A stretch of DNA of 64,000 nucleotides. Source: Skermania sp. ID1734 (GTDB lineage Bacteria > Actinomycetota > Actinomycetes > Mycobacteriales > Mycobacteriaceae). The notes under the pieces were generated by a model, which did not search any database, was not told the origin of the DNA, and saw only the letters and a list, made by a program, of their open reading frames with translations. Below, piece by piece: positions 13,500 through 27,108 of the stretch. Made by a program: the position numbers and the translations under genes. Within the stretch, counting starts at the first letter, position 1. Every line of letters starts with the position of its first letter. Location: assembly GCF_007489285.1 (NCBI RefSeq), contig NZ_VLIY01000010.1, forward strand, positions 1 to 64,000. Reading direction: 5' to 3'.

Positions 13500-13597
13500 G
13501 AGTCGAGGTCCTTTGTGAGCATCGCAGCGAGTACCGCAGCGCAGCGAGGAACGGAGCGAGGAGCGGAGCAAAGGACCGAGACGGGAAACAGAGTCAT
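13496..13597 (-). CDS. 33-codon coupling ORF inside the MIRU-like element
   Basis: Small ORF that starts with an ATG overlapping the argB stop (ATGA at 13597-13594) and ends with a TGA overlapping the argD start (ATGA at 13499-13496). It encodes 33 residues beginning MTLFPVSVL and ending TKDLDS, the same last residues as ArgB because the argB end is duplicated. It probably has no function as a peptide; its likely role is to keep ribosomes moving from argB to argD. This start/stop arrangement is the diagnostic layout of M. tuberculosis MIRUs. Confidence 0.55.
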
Positions 13598-13611
13598 GAG
13601 TCGAGGTCCTT
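13496..13611 (-). repeat. MIRU-like interspersed element between argB and argD
   Basis: An 18-bp direct repeat, TCATGAGTCGAGGTCCTT on the plus strand, occurs at 13496-13513 and again at 13594-13611, a 98-bp period. Between the copies lies a GC-rich core built of CGCTCC/CTCGC-type words (13520-13570 region). One copy is the real end of argB; the other is the ribosome-site region of argD. Such insertion between coupled genes with target duplication and an in-frame small ORF is how mycobacterial interspersed repetitive units are described. Family membership is inferred from architecture, not from alignment. Confidence 0.6.
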
Positions 13612-14483
13612 CAATACCACCATGGTCCCGATCCCTTCCCCGGTCAAAAGCTCCAGCAGCACCGAATGCGCTACCCGCCCGTCGATCACGTGCGCCGACG
13701 GCACCCCGGCGCGCACGGCCCGCAGGCAGGCTTCCATCTTCGGCACCATCCCGGCGTCGAGTGTCGGCAAAAGCACTTCCAGTGCGGCCGCATCGATCTT
13801 GGTCGTCAGCGACCCCCGATCGGGCCAATCGGTATACAGGCCTTCGACATCGGTGAGCACCACCAGCTTTTCGGCGCCGATCCCCTCCGCCAGCGCGGCG
13901 GCTGCGGTATCGGCGTTGATGTTGTGCACCACCCCGTCCGCGTCCGGTGCGATCCCGGTGACCACCGGAATGCGTCCCGCGGCAATGAGATCCAGGACGG
14001 CCGCGGGGTTCACCGTGGTCACGTCACCGACCAGGCCGATGTCGGTGGCCTGGCCGTCCACCTGCACCGTGCGCCGGGTCGCGGTGAACAGGTGCGCGTC
14101 CTCCCCGGAAATGCCGACGGCGTACGGGCCGTGCGCGTTGATCAAGCCGACCAGCTCGCGACCCACATGACCGAACAGCACCATCCGGACCACGTCCATC
14201 ACCTCAGGCGTGGTCACCCGGAAGCCACCGCGGAATTCGCCTTGCAAGCCAAGACGATTCAGCATCGCGGTGATCTGCGGTCCGCCGCCGTGCACCACCA
14301 CCGGGTGCACGCCGATGGTCCGCAGAAAGACCATGTCTGCGGCGAACGCCCGCTTGAGTTCGTCGTCGACCATCGCGTTGCCGCCGTATTTGATCACGAC
14401 GATCTTGCCGTGGAACTTCTGCAGCCACGGCAGCGCTTCGGCGAGTACCTGCGCCTTCTCGGCCGCGGTCAGTTCACCGACGT

Positions 14484-14487
<4 letters not shown>
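13594..14487 (-). CDS. argB: Acetylglutamate kinase
   Basis: Phosphorylates N-acetylglutamate, usually the arginine-inhibited step; amino-acid kinase fold; 297 aa. Motifs seen: [10 protein letters not shown] (phosphate-binding Lys and GG), [10 protein letters not shown], and [26 protein letters not shown] split across the ATP site. The N-terminal helix before the kinase core ([22 protein letters not shown]) is the extension found in arginine-sensitive hexameric forms. ATG overlaps the argJ stop (ATGA). Confidence 0.97.
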
Positions 14488-17637
<3,150 letters not shown>

Positions 17638-17687
17638 CGGCTGGCCGAGTTCATGGCTGCGGAGGCGTTTGCCGAGTAGTCGAGTGC

Positions 17688-18719
17688 CTAGCCATGATCT
17701 CGGGCGCTAGCCAGCAGAGTTAGCGTGCGCTCCGAGCGGAAGAACGGCGCCAGCCGCTCGCGCACCAAACCCGCCAGCACCCCGTTCGCCTTGGCCGCTT
17801 CGAGAATCTCCGGCGCATACCGGGAAATCTCGGCCGCCACCGTCTCACCGTCGAGGCCGATCTCCGGCAGCAGCTCCGCCACCCTGCGATGCCCGTAGTG
17901 ATCGAAGAACGCGTCGATGCCTTCGTCGATCATCTCGGCGAGGTAGTCGGTGTTGCGGGCGTGTTCGACGATGGCGTAGATGGTGACGATCAGGTCGCGT
18001 AGTTCGGCCTGTGAGAGGTAGTCACGCAGCCCACTCACCGGCTCGTCGGCGTGCAGGTCCCAGATTTCCATGGCCGCGCCGTGCAGCGGAGCATCCCGGA
18101 TCAGCTCCTTGATCGCGTTGTTTGTTCGGCGCAAGGCAAATTGCGCGCTGCGACCGGCCAGGTCACCGAGAAAGTGGCGCTCCTCCGTGGACCGCATCCG
18201 CGCGGCGGCCCGCTGACCCATGGACAACACCGAGGCGACCCCAGGGACCCGCTCGGCGCGTTCCCGGCTGGACTGCATGAAATCGGTGACAAGTTTGTTC
18301 ACAAAGCGCGAGGCCACGTTGGCCACCAGCGGGCTCTCGGTCAACCGCTCCAACAGCAGGTCGTGCAAGGTGTGCATCTCGAGAAACTTCTGCACGAGGT
18401 CGGAGACCGAGTCGCGATCGATCACGTCGCCCAGGTGATGTTTCTCGTTCGCCGAAGCGTCGTAGACCGCATCGGCGAAGATCGCCACCATGTCCTCGAC
18501 CATCGCACTGCCGCCGATTCGGTCGACGGCGACCCGGGCTGTCTGCTTGACCGCAGTCACGTCGATGACGTCGCTGACGATCATCGTGTCCGCAACGGCC
18601 AGGACATCGACCGTGATTTCCGAGATCACCTCGTGCAACCGGTCGCCGCTCAGTTCGTCGAGGATGAACTCGACCTGCGCATCGAGGAGTTGCTCAGCCA
18701 GCGCGTCCGGAGTGGTCAT
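17688..18719 (-). CDS. Conserved hypothetical helical protein
   Basis: A 343-aa protein I do not recognise. It is rich in predicted helix and acidic residues, has no signal peptide or membrane segment, and contains repeated valine/aspartate-rich amphipathic stretches such as DRLHEVISEITVDVLAVADTMIV and SVSDLVQKFLEMHTLHDLLL. Codon use matches its neighbours. Start ATG 18719 (MTTPDALAEQ) has AGAGG about 9 nt upstream; an in-frame TTG two codons earlier is possible. It lies 12 nt after pheT on the same strand, so it may be co-transcribed with pheST. No function is proposed. Confidence 0.75.
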   Translation of the reverse strand: MTTPDALAEQLLDAQVEFILDELSGDRLHEVISEITVDVLAVADTMIVSDVIDVTAVKQTARVAVDRIGGSAMVEDMVAIFADAVYDASANEKHHLGDVIDRDSVSDLVQKFLEMHTLHDLLLERLTESPLVANVASRFVNKLVTDFMQSSRERAERVPGVASVLSMGQRAAARMRSTEERHFLGDLAGRSAQFALRRTNNAIKELIRDAPLHGAAMEIWDLHADEPVSGLRDYLSQAELRDLIVTIYAIVEHARNTDYLAEMIDEGIDAFFDHYGHRRVAELLPEIGLDGETVAAEISRYAPEILEAAKANGVLAGLVRERLAPFFRSERTLTLLASARDHG

Positions 18720-18731
18720 CGACAAGCACCT

Positions 18732-21209
18732 CTAGCCGCGCAGCTCCGCGCCGACGGCGCTCGCGGCTGCCGCAACCGCGGCGTCGCGGGCCGCGCTGGC
18801 CTCGTCTTCGGTGAGCGTGCGGTCGTCAGCGCGGAAGCGCAAGGCGAAGGCAAGCGACTTACGCCCGGAACCAAGTTGGGTTCCGGTGAAGACGTCGAAG
18901 AGGCGAATGTCCTCGAGCAACTCGCCCGCGCCGTCGCGCAGCGCCGCGGCGACCGATGCCGCGGGCACCTTCGCGTCGACGACGACCGCAACGTCCTGCA
19001 GCACGGCCGGGTACGCGGAGATCCTCGGCGCGGGCAGGACCTCGCTCAGCGGGATGGCGTCGATGTCGATCTCGACCGCGCACGTCCGGGGCGGCAATCC
19101 GGCCCGCTCGAGCACGGCGGGATGCAGCTCACCGGCATGTCCGATGACCACATCGTCGACGACCAGCTCGGCGCATCGTCCCGGATGCCAGGGCGCGTAC
19201 TGGGCAGGCCGCCGCTCGATCGCCACCCCGGCAGCCGCACCGATGACATCCGCCGCGGCAAATGCGTCCGTGGCGTCGGCAGGCCGCCCCGCGCCCCAGG
19301 GGCCATTGAGTTCGCGTAGGCCGGTCAGCACCACACAGGCATGCAGCGGCTGCGACGGCAGCGAGGCCAGCAGCGCGTCGTACTCCTCGTCGCTCGGCCG
19401 CCGGTCGACGGGTAACGGTTCGACAGCGCGGGTGTCGGGTCCGGGCAGCACCACCTGGGCGAGCCCATAGATGCTCAGATCCCGTTGTCCCCGCGCGATG
19501 TTGCGGGCGGCCACCTCGAGCAAGCCCGGCAACAGCGTGGTGGCGAGTTCGGGACGATCGGCGTCGAGCGGATTGAGCACCCGGGTGGTCGCCCGTCGCG
19601 GATCGTCGCTATCGAGCCCCCAGGATTCGAAGACGTTGTGCGGCAGGAATACCGGCGGCGGAACCTCGACATAGCCGCTGTAGGCAAGCGCCCGGCCGAT
19701 ACCGCGGCGGCGGCGCTGCTGCGGGGTGAGGCCGCGACCGGCCGGCGCGCTGGGCAGCAAGGACGGGATCTGCTCGAGCCCCTCGAGCCGCAGGACTTCC
19801 TCGACGAGGTCCGCTGGTTGCATCAGATCGGGCCGCCAGCTCGGCGGACGCACCGCCAGGTGCCCATCGGATTCCGCTACGGCGCAGCCGATTTGACGCA
19901 GTCGCCGGGCCGCGGTGCCGTCCGGGTAGACCACTCCTGCCACGTGGTCGGGCAGGTGTGGATCGATGAGGATGGTGCGCTCGGTCTCGCCCGAATCAAC
20001 CCTGACGTCGGTGAGCGCCGGTTCCACCCGGCCCCCGGCGATCTCGACCAGCAATTCCGCTGCCCGGTCAAGCGCGGCGATGTTGACCTGCGGATCGACT
20101 ACGCGCTCGAATCGCTTGCTGGCCTCGGAGGTGAGCTTGTGACGCCGGGTGGTGCGGAAGACCGCCAGGGGATTCCAGGTCGCGGCCTCGAGCAGGATCT
20201 CCGTCGACCCGGGCCCGACCTCTGTGCTGGCGCCACCCATCGTGCCGGCGAGCGAGATCGCGCCGGAATCGTCGGCGATGACCACGTCTTCGGGGTCGAG
20301 GGCGCGTTCGACGTCGTCGAGGGTGCGCAGCTTCTCCCCCGCCTCGGCGCGGCGAACCACCAACGGGCCCTGCACCTTCTCCGCGTCGAAGGCGTGCAGC
20401 GGCTGCCCGAGTTCGAGCATCACGTAGTTGGTCACGTCCACGGCCGGCGAAATCGGGCGCACACCCGCCAGCAGCAGGCGGCGCTGCAGCCAGAACGGGC
20501 TGACGGCCTTCGGATCGATGCCGCTGACCTTGCGCAGCGCGAAGCGGGTCGCCAGGCTCTCCGGCTCGAGCGTGACGGGCCAGGCCAGCACATCGGAGCC
20601 GGGCAAGGACTCCACCGCCGGATCGGCGAAGTCGAGATCGAACCCGCAGGCGAGCTCGCGGGTGAGGCCGCGCACGCTGAAGCAGTAGCCGCGGTCGGGC
20701 GTGATGTTCAGCTCGATCACCGTGTCATCGAGGCCGAGCAGCGTGTTCGCGTCGGCGCCCGGTTCCGCGGAACCCGCTTCCAACACCAGGATTCCGGAGT
20801 GATCCTTGCCGATCCCGATTTCCGATGCCGAGCACAGCATTCCGTCGGAGACGTGACCGTAGGTCTTGCGGGAGGCGATCGCGAAGCCGCCCGGCAGCAC
20901 CGCACCCGGCAGCGCCGCGACCACGAGGTCTCCAACCTTGAAATTGCGGGCGCCGCAGACGATTCCCCGCGGCTGCTCTTCGCCGACCGCCACCTGGCAG
21001 TACCGGATCGGCTTCTTGAACTCGGTCAGTTCGGTGATGTCCTCGACACGTCCCACCACCAGCGGTCCCTGGATAGGCGTCAGCTGATGGACGTCTTCGA
21101 CCTCGAGACCCACTCGCACGAACCCGGCGTCGAGTTCCGCCGCGCTCACCGACCAGCCGGGGTTGGCTCGCTGCAGGATCTCGGTGAGCCACGATTGCGC
21201 TACTCGCAC
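18732..21209 (-). CDS. pheT: Phenylalanyl-tRNA synthetase beta subunit
   Basis: Large subunit of the heterotetrameric class II synthetase; 825 aa. Visible domains: N-terminal helix-turn (WLTEILQ), the EMAP/tRNA-binding OB fold (about 40-150, ending in [10 protein letters not shown]), B3/B4 editing region, B5 domain ([10 protein letters not shown] region), the catalytic-like core ([10 protein letters not shown] to [19 protein letters not shown]), and a C-terminal FDX-ACB domain ([24 protein letters not shown]). It is 30 nt downstream of pheS in the same operon. Confidence 0.97.
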   Translation of the reverse strand: MRVAQSWLTEILQRANPGWSVSAAELDAGFVRVGLEVEDVHQLTPIQGPLVVGRVEDITELTEFKKPIRYCQVAVGEEQPRGIVCGARNFKVGDLVVAALPGAVLPGGFAIASRKTYGHVSDGMLCSASEIGIGKDHSGILVLEAGSAEPGADANTLLGLDDTVIELNITPDRGYCFSVRGLTRELACGFDLDFADPAVESLPGSDVLAWPVTLEPESLATRFALRKVSGIDPKAVSPFWLQRRLLLAGVRPISPAVDVTNYVMLELGQPLHAFDAEKVQGPLVVRRAEAGEKLRTLDDVERALDPEDVVIADDSGAISLAGTMGGASTEVGPGSTEILLEAATWNPLAVFRTTRRHKLTSEASKRFERVVDPQVNIAALDRAAELLVEIAGGRVEPALTDVRVDSGETERTILIDPHLPDHVAGVVYPDGTAARRLRQIGCAVAESDGHLAVRPPSWRPDLMQPADLVEEVLRLEGLEQIPSLLPSAPAGRGLTPQQRRRRGIGRALAYSGYVEVPPPVFLPHNVFESWGLDSDDPRRATTRVLNPLDADRPELATTLLPGLLEVAARNIARGQRDLSIYGLAQVVLPGPDTRAVEPLPVDRRPSDEEYDALLASLPSQPLHACVVLTGLRELNGPWGAGRPADATDAFAAADVIGAAAGVAIERRPAQYAPWHPGRCAELVVDDVVIGHAGELHPAVLERAGLPPRTCAVEIDIDAIPLSEVLPAPRISAYPAVLQDVAVVVDAKVPAASVAAALRDGAGELLEDIRLFDVFTGTQLGSGRKSLAFALRFRADDRTLTEDEASAARDAAVAAAASAVGAELRG

Positions 21210-21239
21210 TGTGTGATTCGCTCTCTAGTCGGTCGGATT

Positions 21240-22410
<1,171 letters not shown>

Positions 22411-23235
22411 TCAGCGGTGACGTTGGGCCCGCGAACTGGCGTAGAGGCAGATCGCCGCTGCTGAGGCGAGATTGAGGCTCTCGGCACGTCCCCGGATGGG
22501 GATCCGAACCCGATGGTCCGCCGCGGCGGAAATCGCCGGATCCAGCCCGTGTGCCTCGTTGCCGAACAGCCATGCGGTGGGGGTAGCCAGAATGCTGTCG
22601 GCGTCGTCGAGATCGAGGTCACCGTCGGCAGCGGTGGCCGCAATGGTGAGCCCGGCGCCGCGGAGCCGGTCGAGCACGCCGTAGACGTCGCGGTCGCGGA
22701 CTATCGGCAGGTGAAAAATGCTGCCCGCCGAGGACCGGACGCACTTGCCGTTATGCGGGTCGACGCTGTCACCGGCGAGAATCACGGCGTCGGCGCCTAC
22801 CGCATCGGCGGTGCGGATGAGGGTGCCGGCGTTGCCAGGTTCACCGATCTCCACGGGCACGGCCACCAGCCTCGGTGCTGGTTCCACCGCTTTCTCGATC
22901 GGCGCGTCGAGGAGTTCACAGACCGCGACCACGCTCGGCGGGGTGACGGCATCACCGAGGGCCTTCGCAGCGCGTTCGGAGACCAGCGACACCGTGACGC
23001 CGAGGGTCCGCGCACGGGTGAGCGCCTCGTTGACGCGGCGCCCACCCATCCCCGTGTGGAAAATCTCGCGAACTTTTCCGTGCTCGATGGCCGCTTCCAC
23101 GCAGTTCACGCCCTCGACCAGAAAGAGTCCCGTCTTGCGGCGCTGCGCGGCACGCTGCAGCTTGACAGCAGAAACGACCCGCGGGGTGCGCTCGGTGAGT
23201 GGCGCCTCCGGAGACGGAGGCACTGAGCGCGACAT
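22411..23235 (-). CDS. tsnR: SpoU-family RNA 2'-O-methyltransferase
   Basis: 274-aa SPOUT methyltransferase that uses SAM to methylate a ribose 2'-OH, probably in 23S rRNA or tRNA. The three SpoU motifs are present: GEPGNAGTLIRTADAVGADA (motif 1), WLFGNEAHGL (motif 2) and SLNLASAAAICLY (motif 3). The N-terminal substrate-binding domain starts with RTPRVVSAVKLQRAAQRRKTG. The start ATG 23235 lies 23 nt after the rplT stop, so it is likely in the infC-rpmI-rplT transcript, as in M. tuberculosis (tsnR name used there). Confidence 0.92.
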   Translation of the reverse strand: MSRSVPPSPEAPLTERTPRVVSAVKLQRAAQRRKTGLFLVEGVNCVEAAIEHGKVREIFHTGMGGRRVNEALTRARTLGVTVSLVSERAAKALGDAVTPPSVVAVCELLDAPIEKAVEPAPRLVAVPVEIGEPGNAGTLIRTADAVGADAVILAGDSVDPHNGKCVRSSAGSIFHLPIVRDRDVYGVLDRLRGAGLTIAATAADGDLDLDDADSILATPTAWLFGNEAHGLDPAISAAADHRVRIPIRGRAESLNLASAAAICLYASSRAQRHR

Positions 23236-23258
23236 CGCGGGTCGTCTAGTGGTGGGTG

Positions 23259-23648
23259 TCAGGCAGCCTCGCCGGCCGGGGCGTTGACGTCGGCGGGCAG
23301 CGCTGCCTTGGCGATCGCAACCAGGCCGGCGAACGCCTCCGCGTCGGAGACGGCAAGCTCGGCCAGAATCTTGCGGTCGACCTCGACGCCCGCGGCCTTG
23401 AGGCCCTGGACGAAGCGGTTGTAGGTCATGTCGTTGGCGCGCGCGGCGGCGTTGATGCGGGCAATCCACAGCTTGCGGAAGTCACCCTTGCGCGCACGGC
23501 GGTCGCGGTAGGCGTAGTTGAGCGAGTGCAGCTGCTGCTCTTTGGCCTTGCGGTACAGACGCGAACGCTGCCCCCGGTAGCCGCTGGACGCGGCGAGTAC
23601 GCTGCGGCGCTTCTTCTGTGCGTTTACTGCTCTTTTGACGCGTGCCAC
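23259..23648 (-). CDS. rplT: 50S ribosomal protein L20
   Basis: 129 aa. Highly conserved 23S-binding N-terminus ([26 protein letters not shown]) and globular domain ([24 protein letters not shown]). Needed early in 50S assembly. Third gene of infC-rpmI-rplT. In Firmicutes and enterobacteria L20 represses this operon; whether it does so here is not shown. The C-terminus has a short Ala/Pro extension. Confidence 0.98.
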   Translation of the reverse strand: MARVKRAVNAQKKRRSVLAASSGYRGQRSRLYRKAKEQQLHSLNYAYRDRRARKGDFRKLWIARINAAARANDMTYNRFVQGLKAAGVEVDRKILAELAVSDAEAFAGLVAIAKAALPADVNAPAGEAA

Positions 23649-23728
23649 TGGTCAAATCCTGTCGGGTTCAAGGGGCGCCGCAAGGGCGCCGAATGGTCGG
23701 GGAGAGTTTCGGTGGATCCCGTGCGGAT

Positions 23729-23923
23729 CTAGATGCCGAGCAGGCGCTTCACCCGCGGCGCGTCCTGCGGGCTCACCACGTCCTTGCCGTCGAGGCGGCG
23801 GGTGCGGCGAGTGGGCTTGTGCTCCAGCAAGTGGCGACGGTTGGCCTGCTGACGCAGCAACTTTCCGCGACCGGAAACCTTGAAACGCTTCGAGGTGCCG
23901 CTGTGGCTCTTCATCTTGGGCAT
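23729..23923 (-). CDS. rpmI: 50S ribosomal protein L35
   Basis: 64-aa basic ribosomal protein: [18 protein letters not shown] at the start and [18 protein letters not shown] at the end, standard for the family. Start ATG 23923 gives the conserved beginning; a longer in-frame form adds nine unrelated residues. It lies between infC and rplT, with about 80-95 nt gaps on each side. Confidence 0.98.
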   Translation of the reverse strand: MPKMKSHSGTSKRFKVSGRGKLLRQQANRRHLLEHKPTRRTRRLDGKDVVSPQDAPRVKRLLGI

Positions 23924-24018
23924 GAGTCCCTCAGTTCTTCCATCTTCCATATGCCCGCAGGCACGATCTGTCGGCGCCTGCGAGCAGGCTCTGATATGCG
24001 CGAAGTGCCTTAGTTGGC

Positions 24019-24621
<603 letters not shown>

Positions 24622-24967
24622 GGGACCTCCTAGGTTTGGGGACGTTTGTCGCTTGCGTAGTTGTCGTGTCCAGTTGTGTGGAGACCAGGTCCGCGACGAA
24701 AAAACCCCGCGGCGGTGAACACACCGACACGGGGCCCGTCGACCGGTCATCGAACACAACACCCGCGGGTGCGCGAACATTCCCCATGCCTGGGGACCCA
24801 TGCGCCAGCATGGTGACCGGACCGCTGATCAGTCTGCGCCAAACAACGGTGGGAGCGGGCTCCACTTGTCTGCCCTGAACATATCCGAAAGCGAATCTGG
24901 ACATACCCAGGGCGGTCGTGCCCAAAAGCCTAGCATTACTCGACGTCAGCACAGAAATCAGCGCCCT
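24622..24967 (-). promoter_or_regulatory. infC leader region
   Basis: Long untranslated region before infC. A -10-like TAGGCT lies near 24930 on the minus strand, so the leader could be about 300 nt. It holds a terminator hairpin (24699-24734) and several smaller inverted repeats such as CCCC-AGGCAT-GGGG. An open frame runs through most of it without good gene features. A long leader with an internal terminator suggests attenuation of infC-rpmI-rplT-tsnR. Confidence 0.5.
24699..24734 (-). terminator. Intrinsic terminator/attenuator in the infC leader
   Basis: On the minus strand a two-part stem, CCCCG with CGGGG (outer) and CGGTG with CACCG (inner), closes a 4-nt loop and is followed by six T residues (24704-24699). 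This is a textbook intrinsic terminator, unusual in mycobacteria, about 78 nt before the infC start and therefore inside its leader. Confidence 0.7.
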
Positions 24968-25050
24968 CCCCGCAAGTCACCCGGTACTTGTCGCGGCGCT
25001 GCAGTCGATCGACTGCAGCACGACGCGAAGTAGTGGGTGACTTCGCAGGG
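24968..25050. repeat. 83-bp imperfect palindrome
   Basis: Two arms of 41 and 42 nt (24968-25008 and 25009-25050) are reverse complements with one single-base gap and several mismatches. The centre is a perfect 22-bp palindrome (24998-25019, core CAGTCGATCGACTG), and the outer parts pair through AAGTCACCC/GGGTGACTT. It lies between the divergent infC leader and the DUF1844 gene. It could be a hairpin-forming regulatory site or the remnant of a small mobile repeat. Confidence 0.6.
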
Positions 25051-25065
25051 TGCGATGCTCGTACC

Positions 25066-25425
25066 GTGACCCACACCGATGACACCCAGGCGAACGCAGA
25101 CGCTACGGTCCGCGAGCTTGCCGACATCCCCGCCGTCGAGGTCATCAGCCGCGCGGCCGTCATGCTGATGAGCTCCGCGGCCGAGAAGCTCGGGCTTTCC
25201 GATGCCGACCCGGAGTCCAGCCCGCACCGTGACCTGGACGAGGCGCGCCGGGTAATCACTGCGCTGGCTGGCCTGATCACCGCGTCGGTGGAATACCTCG
25301 GTCCGCACGCCGGTCCGATGCGCGACGGATTGCAGTCCCTGCAGCGGGCGTTTCGGGAAGCATCGGCGCACCCCGACGAACCCGGCAAGGGACCGGGCGA
25401 AAAATTGACCGGGCCGGTCTACTGA
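25066..25425 (+). CDS. DUF1844-family protein
   Basis: 119-aa soluble protein. The conserved stretch VEVISRAAVMLMSSAAEKLGL followed by DLDEARRVITALAGLI is the DUF1844 pattern seen throughout mycobacteria. Function unknown. Start GTG 25066 gives VTHTDDTQAN; an upstream in-frame TTG would lie in the palindrome. The last 7 bases overlap the 3' end of the convergent hydrolase gene. Confidence 0.82.
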   Translation: MTHTDDTQANADATVRELADIPAVEVISRAAVMLMSSAAEKLGLSDADPESSPHRDLDEARRVITALAGLITASVEYLGPHAGPMRDGLQSLQRAFREASAHPDEPGKGPGEKLTGPVY

Positions 25426-27008
25426 CCGTCGTCGCGCCGCCGGTCGGTATTCGGCCGCTCGGCGTCGGCGTGATTGACGCCTAGCACCCGGTGAATGGTG
25501 TGCAATCCACTGCGCACTGGGCCTTCGGGTGAGATGTCCTCGAAGGCTTCCAGCATCTCGCCGAGGGCGTCGCGAATCTGATCGACCGTGGACGGCGCGG
25601 CGTGGGCGACCGCCGACGCCGGTGCCCGTACTGCCGAGGATGCGCCGGCGACGGCAGATGCGGCGGTACTTGTCGCGGTTCCGACGGCTGAAGCCGCTGT
25701 CGATGTCGCCGAACCGACCGCTGAGGCGGCCGTTGCCGCCGCCGTTCGCGCGGTCTCGTAGGCGGTCGAGTGCGCCGCGGCGGCCGCGGCCCGCGCTGCC
25801 TTGGCCTCTTCGGCGGCCCGAATCTCGTTCTCGGCCTCTTCGTGCACCAGTCCGAGAACTCGCAACAACTCCTCGTTCACCTCGGCCGCGGCCTCGAACG
25901 GGGTCTGATGGCCGCACTTGGGCACGGATCGCAATGTCGCGTTGGGAATCGCCGACGCGAGGGCGTCTTGGTCCTTGGGCGGCACGATCCTGTCGTTTTC
26001 GCCCTTGATCACGGCAACATGCGCGCTGAGCGCGGGCAGTCCGGACCGTTCGTCGTGATCCATGGCGGCGGCGAGCAGGTCACCGAATTGCCGAAAACCA
26101 TTGTCGTACATGATCGCAACGGTCGGGCGAACCGCCGTCTTCGAACTGCGGTGGGCAACGGCGAAATAGCGGACACCGAGTTCATAGGGCGCCAGCCCAA
26201 TCAGGTGCGCGACAAACCGTGGCAAGAGGTCGAGCAGGCGGAAGATGCCGACTGCCTCGCGTCGCATGGCCCAACTGACGGGCGCCAGGATGCGCCACAA
26301 CCCGAACCTGGCGGTTTTGCCCAACGGGCCGGCGGTGGTCGAACACAACACGTAGCCGCCGATGCGCTCGGCGAGGTCGGGCCGCACCGCGGGCAATGCC
26401 AACGCGGTCATGCCACCCATCCCGTGCCCGGCGATGACCAGCGGCCCACGCGGCGCCGTCTGGTCGATCACCCGGCCCAGGTCGTCGGCCAACTGACGAA
26501 CGCCGCGAATGTTCTGGTCCAGCTTTCGTTTTCCCGAACGGCCGTGGCCACGCGCGTCGTAGCTGACCATCCGGACCTGGTAGTCAGCAAGCGCCGCGCG
26601 TTGTTCCCGCCACGCTGCTGCGCTCAATCCCAAGCCGTGAACGAACAGCAAGGTGACCAACGCGTCGCTGGGGCCCTGCATTTCGACGTGCAGCTTTGTC
26701 CGGTCGGCGGTTTCCACGTTGGCCACCCGCCCGGCCCGACCCTTGTGTGCAAGCAGCCGCCACGGCTCGCCGTCCCAGTGATCAGTGACCCAGAACCAGT
26801 AAGTCAGCACCAGTCCACCGCCGAAGACCACCACAGCCACCGTCCACAGCAAGGTGTTGCTCAGGTTGTAGCGCTGGATGAGCAGATAGAACACCAGCAC
26901 CACGATCGCGAGTGCCACGATCGCGACGATGCCGGCGAGCACCAGAAATTCCAGCAGGCACGCACCGCGTTTCCGGCGGCGACCCTTGTACTGCGCCGCT
27001 TCCGCCAT
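25419..27008 (-). CDS. Membrane-anchored alpha/beta-hydrolase-fold protein lacking the usual Ser nucleophile
   Basis: 529 aa, at the position of Rv1639c. Residues about 15-45 and 50-75 are two membrane segments after a basic N-terminus. Residues about 100-410 are an alpha/beta hydrolase fold: oxyanion motif LLFVHGLGLS, SYDARGHGRSG, acid GENDRIV and histidine KCGHQTP. The nucleophile elbow reads GHGMGG instead of GHSMGG, so the expected Ser is Gly. The C-terminal 110 residues are Ala/Thr/Ser-rich near-repeats (TAASAV, SATSTAASAV). GGGAGG precedes the ATG by 6 nt. It is either a non-hydrolytic family member or uses another residue. Confidence 0.82.
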   Translation of the reverse strand: MAEAAQYKGRRRKRGACLLEFLVLAGIVAIVALAIVVLVFYLLIQRYNLSNTLLWTVAVVVFGGGLVLTYWFWVTDHWDGEPWRLLAHKGRAGRVANVETADRTKLHVEMQGPSDALVTLLFVHGLGLSAAAWREQRAALADYQVRMVSYDARGHGRSGKRKLDQNIRGVRQLADDLGRVIDQTAPRGPLVIAGHGMGGMTALALPAVRPDLAERIGGYVLCSTTAGPLGKTARFGLWRILAPVSWAMRREAVGIFRLLDLLPRFVAHLIGLAPYELGVRYFAVAHRSSKTAVRPTVAIMYDNGFRQFGDLLAAAMDHDERSGLPALSAHVAVIKGENDRIVPPKDQDALASAIPNATLRSVPKCGHQTPFEAAAEVNEELLRVLGLVHEEAENEIRAAEEAKAARAAAAAAHSTAYETARTAAATAASAVGSATSTAASAVGTATSTAASAVAGASSAVRAPASAVAHAAPSTVDQIRDALGEMLEAFEDISPEGPVRSGLHTIHRVLGVNHADAERPNTDRRRDDGQ

Positions 27009-27108
27009 CGCATACCTCCCTGTTCGGCCCTGCTGGCTCGATACTAGGTCGGGAGCTTGCGGCGAACGGCAGTTTTGCGCAGCTAGAAGACGTTATTCGG
27101 CAGTTACA

